Shown one piece after another: positions 14,028 through 20,935 of a DNA stretch of 20,935 bases. The translations under genes were made by a program, and so were the position numbers. Source of the DNA: Chitinilyticum litopenaei DSM 21440 (GTDB lineage Bacteria; Pseudomonadota; Gammaproteobacteria; Burkholderiales; Chitinibacteraceae); assembly GCF_000428145.1 (NCBI RefSeq), contig NZ_ATZJ01000053.1, forward strand, positions 1-20,935, read 5' to 3'. Every line of letters begins with the position of its first letter. Position 1 is the first letter of the stretch. Below the pieces are notes generated by a model that was given only the letters and a program-made list of their open reading frames with translations, made no database searches and was not told the DNA's origin.

Positions 14028-16185
14028 GCACCCTCCCGCTTGCCAGGGCCTGCAGGACTTGCTCTTTCGGGCCGTCGGCGACGACCCGCCCCTTTTCCAG
14101 CACGATCAGCCGGTCAACCAGCGCCAAGAGCGATGCCCGGTGCGTGACGAGCACGACCGTCTTGCCCGCCAGCCTTTGCGCCAGCTTGCGGATGAGGTTT
14201 TCTTCCGAACGGTTGTCCAGCGCATTGCTGGGCTCATCCAGCAAGAGCAGCGGCGGATCAAGCAGCAGGGCGCGCGCTACGGCCACGGCCTGGCGCTGCC
14301 CGCCGGACAGGCGCTCGCCGCGCTCGCCCACCGGCATGTCAAAGCCCTTGGGATGCTGGTTGACGAATTCGGTGACGCCAGCCAGTTCCGCCGCCTGCAA
14401 GATCGCCGCATCATCGGCATAAGGCGCGGCAAACACGATGTTGTCGCGCACGCTGCCATAGAACAGGCAGACATCCTGCGGCACATAGGCAATGTGATGG
14501 CGCAAGTCGGCCGGATCGATCTGGCGAATGTCGACACCGTCTATCCACACTGTGCCGCTTTTGGGCGGGTAAAAACCGAGGATCAGCTTTTCCAGCGTGG
14601 TCTTGCCCGAGCCAATGCGGCCGATGATGCCCACCCGCTCGCCGGCGCGAATGGCAAAGGAAACATCCTGCAGGGCTTCGACATCCTGACCCGGATAGGC
14701 AAAGGACACATTGCGGAATTCGATGGCGCCCTGGAAATCGGGGCGATGCAGGAATTGCTTGCCATCCGGGCGCTCGACCGGCAGCTGCATGACGGAATCC
14801 ATGCCCATCAGCGCCGCCTTGGCCTGGAAAAAGCGGCTGATCAGCGCGGCAATCTGTGTAAAGGGCTGCAGTGCGCGGCTGATCAGCATGGTGGCGGCAA
14901 TCAACCCGCCGGTGGTCATCTCATGCTCGGCGATCTTGTAGACCCCGACCACGATCAGCGCCACATAGGCCAGCTGCTGGATGAAGGAGGCCTGACTGAT
15001 GATGGATGACGACAGCATCCGCGTGCGGATGGACAAGCGGGCCAGCTCGCCGACGACCTGCTCCCAGCGCCGCTGCAGGGGGCTTTCGGCGCCAACCGCC
15101 TTGATGGTGTCGAGCCCGGACAACGCTTCGATCAGGGTGGCCTGCTTTTGCGCGGACACCCGGAAGGTTTCCTGCACCATGCTGCGCAAGGGCAGTTGCA
15201 GCAGCAGCCCCAGCCCCACCATCAGCGGAATGGCCACAATGGGCACCACGACCAGCGAGCCGCCCAGCCAGAAGATCAGCAAAAGGAAAAGAATGGTAAA
15301 GGGCAGATCCACCAACGTGGTCAGCGTCGCGGAGGTAACGAACTCGCGAAAGGCTTCAAACTCCTGAAAGTGGCTGACCAGCGCGCCTACCGAATCGGGC
15401 CGGGTTGCCACTTGCAGGTCAAGCACGTGCTCAAAGGTGCTGGCAGAGAGCAGTACATCGATCTGCTTGCCCGCCATATCGATGAAATAGCTGCGCAAGC
15501 CGCGAATGAGCGCATCAAAGATGAACACCAGCCCGACCCCGGCGGTGAGCACCCAGAGCGTGGCAAAGGTACGGTTGGGCACAACGCGGTCATACACATT
15601 CATGACAAACAACGGCATGACCAGCGCAAAGCAGTTGATGAGGAAGGAGGCCAGCAAAACCTGGCTGTACAGCGGCCGCGCCAGCCGGAAGGCATCCAGG
15701 AACCAGCGGCGATCCATGGCCAGCTTGGGGCGGGTTGCCCGCTCGTCGAAGCGGAAGCTGGGGCGCACGAAAATCACGTGACCGGAATAGACTCTGGCGA
15801 GTTCTTCCTGTCGCACGCTGGCAATGCCCCGCCCGGATTCGGGCTGGATGACAGACCATTGTCCATCCTCGCCGATGGCGGTCACGATGCAGGCCCGGCC
15901 ATGCTCCAGCAGCAGGACGGCAGGCAGGGTAAGCGGCGAGATGTCGGCCAGTTTGCGCGCGCGTACCTGGGCGGAAAGCTCGGCATGCGCCGCAGCTCGC
16001 GGGAACAGCTCCGGTGTCAGCCGCCCCTCGACCAGCGGCAAGCCTTTGAGCACCGTGAGCGCCGAATAGGGTTTCTGGAAAAAATGCGACAGGATGACCA
16101 GACAGGCCGTCAGGGGGTCTTCGGGCAAGACCGCCTCCCGGGGCAAGGTCCAGGTCCGGTGCGGCTCGGCAGACGCCTCCTGCAT
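14011..16185 (-). CDS. lapB: LapB, type I secretion ABC transporter (permease-ATPase)
   Basis: This 724-residue inner-membrane exporter carries an N-terminal C39-peptidase-like domain (about 15-140: LPEDPLTACLVILSHFF, then WSVIQPESGRG). The usual catalytic Cys position appears replaced, so it probably recognises substrate rather than cutting a leader. Six membrane helices span about 165-450 (for example FLINCFALVMPLFVMNVYDR). The ATPase has Walker A GRIGSGKTT with Lys528, signature RLSGGQRQ with Ser627, Walker B LLLLDEPSNALD with Asp650-Glu651 and H-loop His682. This layout matches the LapB/TIGR03375-type exporters for giant RTX adhesins. A GAGGAG ribosome site sits six bases before ATG 16185. 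It lies 109 bp after lapD. Confidence 0.93.
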   Translation of the reverse strand: MQEASAEPHRTWTLPREAVLPEDPLTACLVILSHFFQKPYSALTVLKGLPLVEGRLTPELFPRAAAHAELSAQVRARKLADISPLTLPAVLLLEHGRACIVTAIGEDGQWSVIQPESGRGIASVRQEELARVYSGHVIFVRPSFRFDERATRPKLAMDRRWFLDAFRLARPLYSQVLLASFLINCFALVMPLFVMNVYDRVVPNRTFATLWVLTAGVGLVFIFDALIRGLRSYFIDMAGKQIDVLLSASTFEHVLDLQVATRPDSVGALVSHFQEFEAFREFVTSATLTTLVDLPFTILFLLLIFWLGGSLVVVPIVAIPLMVGLGLLLQLPLRSMVQETFRVSAQKQATLIEALSGLDTIKAVGAESPLQRRWEQVVGELARLSIRTRMLSSSIISQASFIQQLAYVALIVVGVYKIAEHEMTTGGLIAATMLISRALQPFTQIAALISRFFQAKAALMGMDSVMQLPVERPDGKQFLHRPDFQGAIEFRNVSFAYPGQDVEALQDVSFAIRAGERVGIIGRIGSGKTTLEKLILGFYPPKSGTVWIDGVDIRQIDPADLRHHIAYVPQDVCLFYGSVRDNIVFAAPYADDAAILQAAELAGVTEFVNQHPKGFDMPVGERGERLSGGQRQAVAVARALLLDPPLLLLDEPSNALDNRSEENLIRKLAQRLAGKTVVLVTHRASLLALVDRLIVLEKGRVVADGPKEQVLQALASGRVHASDS

Positions 16186-16294
16186 GTGCTTCTCCTCGTC
16201 TTGTTCTTATTGGCGCCTGCGCCTTTTCACCGAACGCGGCAGGCGTTTTGCTTTGTCATGTCTGGCAAGCGTCTTCAGCTTGTGCGGGCGTCAT

Positions 16295-18253
16295 TCACTC
16301 CCACAGGCAGGGCCTGCTCACGCCAAAACCCTGCACGCCATCCAGCCTCAGGGTTTCCAGCAGCTTGCGATCAGCCTCGTTTTCGACCGATTCGGCAATC
16401 ACGGTGATGTCCAGGCCATGGGCGATCTTGACCAGCGAGTCGACAAAGAACTGGTTGTCCTTGTTGTCGGCAATGCCGCGGATATAGCTGCCGTCAATCT
16501 TGAGACATTCCAGTTTCAGGGTACTGAGATAGCCAAACGAGGCAAACCCCTTGCCGAAATGATCAAGGCCGGTACGCACACCCAGCTCGCGCATGCGCTC
16601 TACCCATTGACGCAAGGGCTCCAGCTGGTCGGAGCCGCCAAATTCGGACACCTCGAAAATCAGCCTTTGCCTGAGCACAGGCTGTGCCGCCAGCTCGGTA
16701 CACAACCAGTCCATGAAGCCGGGATTCTGGATGGAGCTCGGGAACAGGTTGATGGCCAGCGGTGTTTTGCCTTCGCCTCCTTGTGCAAGCTTTTGCAGGG
16801 CGGCCTGCACCACCATGCGGTCAAATTCCTGGATCATGTCCAGCCGCTTGGCCATCGGGATGAAGAGGCCGGCCGGAATCATCACACCGTCAGCATTGCG
16901 GATGCGCAGCAACACCTCTTCCTGCAGCACCTTGCTGCCGTCACAGCTTTCCACCAGCTGCAGATGCAGTTCGAACCACTTTTCCTGAATGACCTGCTGC
17001 AGCAATTCGCGCCACTTGCTGGAAGACAGCGCCTCAAAGCCCGCGGCACTGCCCTGTTCATGCCTGTGCATGGCATTGCTGCCCTTGCCCTGGGCGGTGC
17101 GCAGGGCCAGATCGGCATCAGCCAGCAATTGGGGAACAGGCTGCCCCCGATAGGACGCAATGCCGACATGGCCGACATTGGCATCATCCAGGAGGCCCTG
17201 CTCGACCAGCCCCGGCAAGGCAACGACCAGATCACCGGCCAGACTTTCGCTATCCTGCTCGCTCGCGCCATTGAGCACGATCGCAAACGTCCCCCCGGCC
17301 AAGCGCGCAATGAAGCTGTCAAGGCTGGCATGCTCGCGGCAGATCCGTTCGATCAGCTGGCCGGTATGCGCAATCAGCGTATCGACACCCTGATAGCCGC
17401 GCTTGTCGTTAAGCTGCTTCAGATCGCGAAGCTCAAGAAAGATCAGCGCCCCCGCATGAAAAAGCTCGGGGGTTTCGGCAAGGTGGCGCAGCTGCATGTC
17501 GAAGTAGCGGCGATTGGCGAGACCGGTCAGCGGATCGCGATAGGCATCGGCGCGCACGCGCTCCATGGCTTCGGCCTGTTCGGCAAACATGTCGCGCACT
17601 TTCTGCGTCATGCGGTTCATGGCCTCGACCACGCTGCGCAATTCCAGTGTCCAGGGCAGGCGGGTCTGTACCGGGTACTCCCGCGAACAGATGGCCTTGG
17701 CCTGCTCCTCGACCGCCCGCAAGGGCCGCAGCACGAAATGCAGCAGCACCACACCCAGCACAAAGGCACCCAGCGAGCACACCAGAAACCACCAGAAGGA
17801 TTGCACGCTGTTGCCCCACAGCGTGGCATAGGCAAAACCCGGGTTGGCGGACACCGTCACCGTGCCGGCCTGCATCCAGCCGGTGCTGATCAGGGCTTCT
17901 CCCTTGGGGGTTTCCAGCGGAAACATGCGCATGAACCAGGGCGGCACCCCGGCCAAGGAGACAGGCGCCATCCGTTCGACCAGGGTATTGCCATCCACAT
18001 CGCGCACCACCACTTCCCGGTAATAGCCGCTATCGAAAATGGCCTTGACGACACTCTCGGCCATGATCAGGTCATTCTTGGCCAGGTGCGGAGAGAGCGT
18101 GAATCCCAGCGAGGTGGCCGTATCCTGCGAAATGGTCGAAAGCTGGTTATTCAGGAATTCACGAGTGCTTTGTACGCTGAGATAGATATTGCCGGCAAAC
18201 AGCACGATGAATAATGTGATGATGACGATGATGAGCTGGCGTATCAGTGTCAT
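16295..18253 (-). CDS. lapD: LapD, inner-membrane c-di-GMP receptor controlling LapG
   Basis: This 652-residue protein has a first transmembrane helix at 4-21 and a periplasmic LapD/MoxY-type domain at about 22-150. Trp126 in ISTGWMQAGTV is where LapD proteins carry a Trp needed to bind LapG (family knowledge). A second helix at 153-174 is followed by a HAMP domain, a degenerate GGDEF domain (RLAGGTF, 317-323, instead of GGDEF) and an EAL domain. The EAL motif is EVLLR (446-450), and the usual DDFG is DHFG (564-567). Loss of both active sites fits a receptor: c-di-GMP bound to the EAL domain drives the periplasmic domain to hold LapG and keep the adhesin on the surface. A GAGG site precedes the ATG. 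Confidence 0.94.
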   Translation of the reverse strand: MTLIRQLIIVIITLFIVLFAGNIYLSVQSTREFLNNQLSTISQDTATSLGFTLSPHLAKNDLIMAESVVKAIFDSGYYREVVVRDVDGNTLVERMAPVSLAGVPPWFMRMFPLETPKGEALISTGWMQAGTVTVSANPGFAYATLWGNSVQSFWWFLVCSLGAFVLGVVLLHFVLRPLRAVEEQAKAICSREYPVQTRLPWTLELRSVVEAMNRMTQKVRDMFAEQAEAMERVRADAYRDPLTGLANRRYFDMQLRHLAETPELFHAGALIFLELRDLKQLNDKRGYQGVDTLIAHTGQLIERICREHASLDSFIARLAGGTFAIVLNGASEQDSESLAGDLVVALPGLVEQGLLDDANVGHVGIASYRGQPVPQLLADADLALRTAQGKGSNAMHRHEQGSAAGFEALSSSKWRELLQQVIQEKWFELHLQLVESCDGSKVLQEEVLLRIRNADGVMIPAGLFIPMAKRLDMIQEFDRMVVQAALQKLAQGGEGKTPLAINLFPSSIQNPGFMDWLCTELAAQPVLRQRLIFEVSEFGGSDQLEPLRQWVERMRELGVRTGLDHFGKGFASFGYLSTLKLECLKIDGSYIRGIADNKDNQFFVDSLVKIAHGLDITVIAESVENEADRKLLETLRLDGVQGFGVSRPCLWE

Positions 18254-18278
18254 GGCAGCCTCGCGGAGCTGATTGCCC

Positions 18279-19001
18279 CTAGTTCAATTCATTACCCAGC
18301 CGTGATGTCAGGTCTTTCCACAGGCTGATGCGGTCAGAGCCGCCAACAGGCTTGCCCGAGCCGCGCTCCTTGGCAAGCCAAAGCCCTTCACCGTTGAAAC
18401 TATAGACAGGAATCAGGTCGGTACGCTGGCTGGCCGGCTTGATTTCGGGAATCAGGTTGTCAAGAATCACCGGCTCGGTTTTCGGGGTGGCGTAATAGGC
18501 CAGCACCATATGGGCCTGGTCAATCGGATTCCAGTTCAGCGCCTTGACGTAGGTAATTCGCAATTTGCTGACCGGCACGCCGATTTTCAGCAGGCTGAAA
18601 TACTTGGCAATGGCAAAATCCTCGCAATCCCCCCCGTTGCTGCCCAGCATTTCCACGGGCGTGGCCCAATAGTCTTTCTGCCGCCAGTGCTGCTGATCGG
18701 AAACAAAGCCGATCTGGTTGAAAAACTGGTTCACGGCCTTGAGCTTGGCCTCCTCCGACCCCAGGGTGCCACCGGTTTCCAGCAGTTTTTGCCAGGCGAG
18801 CAGGCGCCGTTTGGCACCGCTCCATTTGACTTCTGCCAGCTCGAGATCCTTTTCGGAAAGGACAATACCGCCGTTTTCCGCCTGCAAGCCGCGTGCCGCG
18901 ACAAACAGTCCAAGCAGGCCAGCCGCCACCATGCAACTCCAGCGCGCGGTCTGCTGCGACCTGGGCGCCGGACTGGCATGCGCGGTAGCGGCTGGCGACA
19001 T
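18279..19001 (-). CDS. lapG: LapG, periplasmic transglutaminase-like cysteine protease
   Basis: This 240-residue BTLCP-family protease cleaves the N-terminal region of a LapA-type adhesin and frees cells from the surface when LapD lets go of it. A long, positively charged N-terminus leads to a hydrophobic segment at about 22-40 (WSCMVAAGLLGLFVAARGLQA), acting as an export signal. The catalytic triad is Cys126 in GGDCEDFA, His164 in DQAHMVLAYY and Asp181 in PVILDNL. The acidic residues beside Cys126 match the calcium-dependent site known for the family. It starts 19 bp after lapE and ends 25 bp before lapD, so the three genes are one unit. Confidence 0.93.
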   Translation of the reverse strand: MSPAATAHASPAPRSQQTARWSCMVAAGLLGLFVAARGLQAENGGIVLSEKDLELAEVKWSGAKRRLLAWQKLLETGGTLGSEEAKLKAVNQFFNQIGFVSDQQHWRQKDYWATPVEMLGSNGGDCEDFAIAKYFSLLKIGVPVSKLRITYVKALNWNPIDQAHMVLAYYATPKTEPVILDNLIPEIKPASQRTDLIPVYSFNGEGLWLAKERGSGKPVGGSDRISLWKDLTSRLGNELN

Positions 19002-19020
19002 GGTGTGTCATCCGCCCGGT

Positions 19021-20361
19021 TTATTTTTGCCCGAGCAGCGTTTCTTCCCGGGGCGGCACGCCCAGCACCTCCAGCAGGCGACCGCTGTCGGCGGCGATGC
19101 GGTAACGCGCATAGAGATCGGTGTACACGCCGTTCACATATTCGGTGCGGGCGGTATAGAACTCGTTTTCGCTGTCGAGCAAATCAAGCAGCGTGCGCTG
19201 CCCGAGGCTGAACTGCTTCAGATACGCATCACGCGTCTGCTCGCTGGCCACCGCGTGCTGCTTCAACGAGGGCAGGCGCAGTTGCGCCACCTTGTAGGCG
19301 TTGTAGGAAAGCCGGGCGCTTTGTTCGACTTCGCGCAGTACCCGATTGGCGATTTCCCGCGACTCGACCGACAGCAACTGGGTTTCCCCGACCCGCGCCT
19401 TGTGGCTGCCCCCCTGGAAAAGATTCCAGCGCATCATCAGCATCACCTGGCCATTCTTCTGGCTGCCTTCGACACCATCAACATTGCGGTTGTAGGCATA
19501 ATCGGCCTCGACATCCAGACGCGGGTAGAGCAGCGACTTCGCCGCTTCATTCTGGGCTCTGGCGGCGTCGACATCGGCCTGGGCGGACTTGATGATGGGA
19601 TTGCTGGCCAGGGCCAGTGCAGCGGCTTCGTCAACCGAGGCCGGAATAAGGCTGTCGGGCGGATTGTCCGGTTTGCTCAGTCCTTCGGGTGCAACACCGA
19701 TCTCGCGGCGGTAATTGAATTCGGCCTCGCTAAGATTGCCTTCGGCGGCGAGCAGATTGGATTGCGCCAGCGCCAGCCGCGCAGCCATCTGGTCTTCATC
19801 GGATTTTTTGCCAAAGCCACCGTCCGAACGCATCTTGATCTGGTCAAAGGCCTTTTCATGCGATTTCAGGTTTTCCTGGGCCAGCGTGACCAGCTCCTGA
19901 TTGCGCAGCACTTCCAGATAGGCTTCCGCAGCCCGCAAAGCGCTTTGCTCGGAGGTACTGGCCAGCTTGTAGGCGGCGGAATTGACGCGCGACTCATTGC
20001 GCAGCACTTCGTTCTTCACACCCATACCGTCAAACAGCATCTGGGACAGGCGGATGTTGGCAACTTCGCGATGCATGGTATCGACACCGCGGCTGGTCGC
20101 GCGTATGGCGGGCGAATCATAACGCTGCGAGCCGGTACCGGCGATCACGTCCACCTTGGGAAAATAGCCGCCTCGGGCAACCTTGACCGCCTCGTCGGTC
20201 GATTGCCGGAATGCGGCACCTGCCTGCACATCCGGATTGTTGCGTATGGTCTGTTCGACTGCGTCCCGCAGCGTGGCTGCAAAAACGCCCTGGCTGACGC
20301 AGAGCACTAACACTGCGCCACCCACTGTTTTTATTGCGAGTGTTGGCATAGTCATCTCCAT
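19021..20361 (-). CDS. lapE: LapE, TolC-family outer-membrane channel
   Basis: This 446-residue outer-membrane factor has a signal peptide at about 1-29 (LAIKTVGGAVLVLCVSQGVFA). Two TolC repeats follow, with long helices: TLRDAVEQTIRNNPDVQAGAA at the mature N-terminus, and EAAALALASNPIIKSAQADVDAARAQNEAAKSLLYPRLD in the second half. It also shows FSLGQRTLLDLLDSENEFYTARTEYVNG, a C-terminal signature of type I secretion TolC proteins. It completes the LapB-LapC exporter. It is the first gene of the lapE-lapG-lapD-lapB-lapC operon. Confidence 0.92.
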   Translation of the reverse strand: MEMTMPTLAIKTVGGAVLVLCVSQGVFAATLRDAVEQTIRNNPDVQAGAAFRQSTDEAVKVARGGYFPKVDVIAGTGSQRYDSPAIRATSRGVDTMHREVANIRLSQMLFDGMGVKNEVLRNESRVNSAAYKLASTSEQSALRAAEAYLEVLRNQELVTLAQENLKSHEKAFDQIKMRSDGGFGKKSDEDQMAARLALAQSNLLAAEGNLSEAEFNYRREIGVAPEGLSKPDNPPDSLIPASVDEAAALALASNPIIKSAQADVDAARAQNEAAKSLLYPRLDVEADYAYNRNVDGVEGSQKNGQVMLMMRWNLFQGGSHKARVGETQLLSVESREIANRVLREVEQSARLSYNAYKVAQLRLPSLKQHAVASEQTRDAYLKQFSLGQRTLLDLLDSENEFYTARTEYVNGVYTDLYARYRIAADSGRLLEVLGVPPREETLLGQK

Positions 20362-20663
20362 CTGATGTGCCTGGTCGTGCTGTCAGGGCAGCAAGCGGCA
20401 AGCGAAGAACGGACATCTCGGCAATCTCGCGGGATGTGGTTCAGTCTATGCAACACGCTTGACAATGCAATGGCGGGCTTTCGGCAAAGTTCGGGACAAC
20501 TTACCAACGGCACTTTGCAGCAGGCATTATGCGAATGTGCGCAGACAGAAAATCGCAAATATCAGGGTATATCAACCCAGCCCTTTTCAATAAAAGGCCC
20601 CAAAAAAATACACATGCATGTATATAAGAGCCGGCAATCCTGGCTCATCCAAAAACCCGGCAC
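20362..20663 (-). promoter_or_regulatory. Upstream region and candidate promoter of the lap operon
   Basis: This roughly 300 bp leader holds no credible gene. On the minus strand TTGCAT (20465-20470) and TAGACT (20443-20448) are 16 bp apart and could be a weak -35/-10 pair about 80 bp before lapE. Further up are an A/T-rich block, a palindrome ACATGCATGT (20612-20621) and a short stem CCTTTT-caat-AAAAGG (20582-20597). An operator for a regulator (for example a c-di-GMP-responsive one) may lie here, but none is recognisable. Confidence 0.4.
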
Positions 20664-20685
20664 AAAAAAACCGGCTTGACGCCGG
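20664..20685 (-). terminator. Rho-independent terminator after the IS4-type transposase
   Basis: On the minus strand CCGGC-gtcaa-GCCGG is followed directly by seven T residues. This is a textbook intrinsic terminator placed 14 bp after the transposase stop codon; it shields the lap promoter region from the insertion sequence. Confidence 0.82.
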
Positions 20686-20686
20686 C

Positions 20687-20718
20687 AATGCCGCTCAGTT
20701 AAGCCTGAGCGGCATTTT
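20687..20718 (+). terminator. Hairpin with T-run over the transposase stop codon
   Basis: AATGCCGCTCAG pairs with CTGAGCGGCATT around TTAAGC and is followed by a short T-run on the plus strand. The transposase stop codon sits in the loop. It would stop plus-strand transcription entering the insertion sequence, which is common at IS ends. Together with the neighbouring minus-strand terminator it makes the junction a two-way stop. Confidence 0.7.
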
Positions 20719-20935
20719 TCTTGACTGGGTAACGGGTTTTGCTCATCTTCACTGCGCGCGGATAGCGCCGCTCGCTGCGACGTGGCGGCAGAATGAAGCG
20801 CTTGATGTTGCTGCGCATCGCCTTCAACTTGCCCGGGATCGTGCCCGGTGAGCAACGACTCGAACTCCACAGCCACTCATCCACAATGTAACGCAGCGCC
20901 GTCAGGAAACTGATCCGGCATGGCGAAACTGCCGC
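20699..20935 (-). CDS. IS4-family transposase, C-terminal part (cut by window edge)
   Basis: The frame is open to the window edge and ends at TAA 20699-20701. The 78 residues read PCRISFLTALRYIVDEWLW, then GTIPGKLKAMRSNIKRFILP, then RRSERRYPRAVKMSKTRYPVKK. The FILPPRRSERRYPRAVK stretch is a hallmark of the C-terminus of IS4-group DDE transposases. The DDE catalytic residues lie outside the window. The element's terminal inverted repeat could not be fixed; it should lie left of the stop, near the terminators at 20664-20718. Confidence 0.85.
   Translation of the reverse strand, partial: AAVSPCRISFLTALRYIVDEWLWSSSRCSPGTIPGKLKAMRSNIKRFILPPRRSERRYPRAVKMSKTRYPVKKNAAQA

Noticed and set aside
16295..18253. 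LapD considered as an active diguanylate cyclase or phosphodiesterase
   Set aside because: The GGDEF site reads AGGTF and the EAL site reads EVL with DHFG in place of DDFG, which fits a receptor, and the lapG neighbour supports LapD.

Overview
The window (about 21 kb, GC-rich) looks like the chromosome of a Gram-negative betaproteobacterium. A Neisseriales relative (Chromobacteriaceae/Chitinibacteraceae type) is my best guess, from codon use, the protein flavour and a dRS3-like ATTCCC-N8-GGGAAT repeat. This is inference; no rRNA or tRNA gene is present to settle it. Both ends are cut insertion sequences: the C-terminus of an IS110-family transposase on the left and of an IS4-family transposase on the right.

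Left third (1-6707): after the IS110 end comes a five-gene, tightly overlapping heme operon: hmuT-hmuU-hmuV, a VOC-fold protein and a ChaN-like heme-binding lipoprotein. It is bracketed by two copies, in opposite orientation, of a composite repeat (282-781, cut by the IS110 element, and 4825-5525). Each composite has two inverted arms around a ~134 bp centre that is itself homologous between the copies. The arms fold into nested hairpins whose stem sequences differ between the four arms while pairing is kept. This is the most interesting signal in the window. A REP-doublet element (4706-4810 and 6784-6902, inverted copies) overlaps the same stretch. Next come a small membrane protein (DUF2269 type) and a divergent TetR-family regulator with a palindromic operator between them.

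Middle (6708-12683): a MoeB/ThiF-type adenylyltransferase overlaps a GntR-like LacI-family regulator. A methyl-accepting chemotaxis protein lies on the minus strand. Then follow a phosphopantetheinyl transferase, a small secreted protein of unknown function, and two gene-poor stretches.

Right third (12684-20361, all minus strand): a complete Lap-type biofilm control and secretion operon in the order lapE-lapG-lapD-lapB-lapC. LapE, LapB and LapC form a type I exporter for a giant surface adhesin. LapG is the periplasmic protease that would cut the adhesin loose. LapD is the inner-membrane c-di-GMP receptor that holds LapG when c-di-GMP is high; its GGDEF and EAL motifs are degenerate, as expected for a receptor. 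The adhesin gene itself (LapA type) is not in the window.
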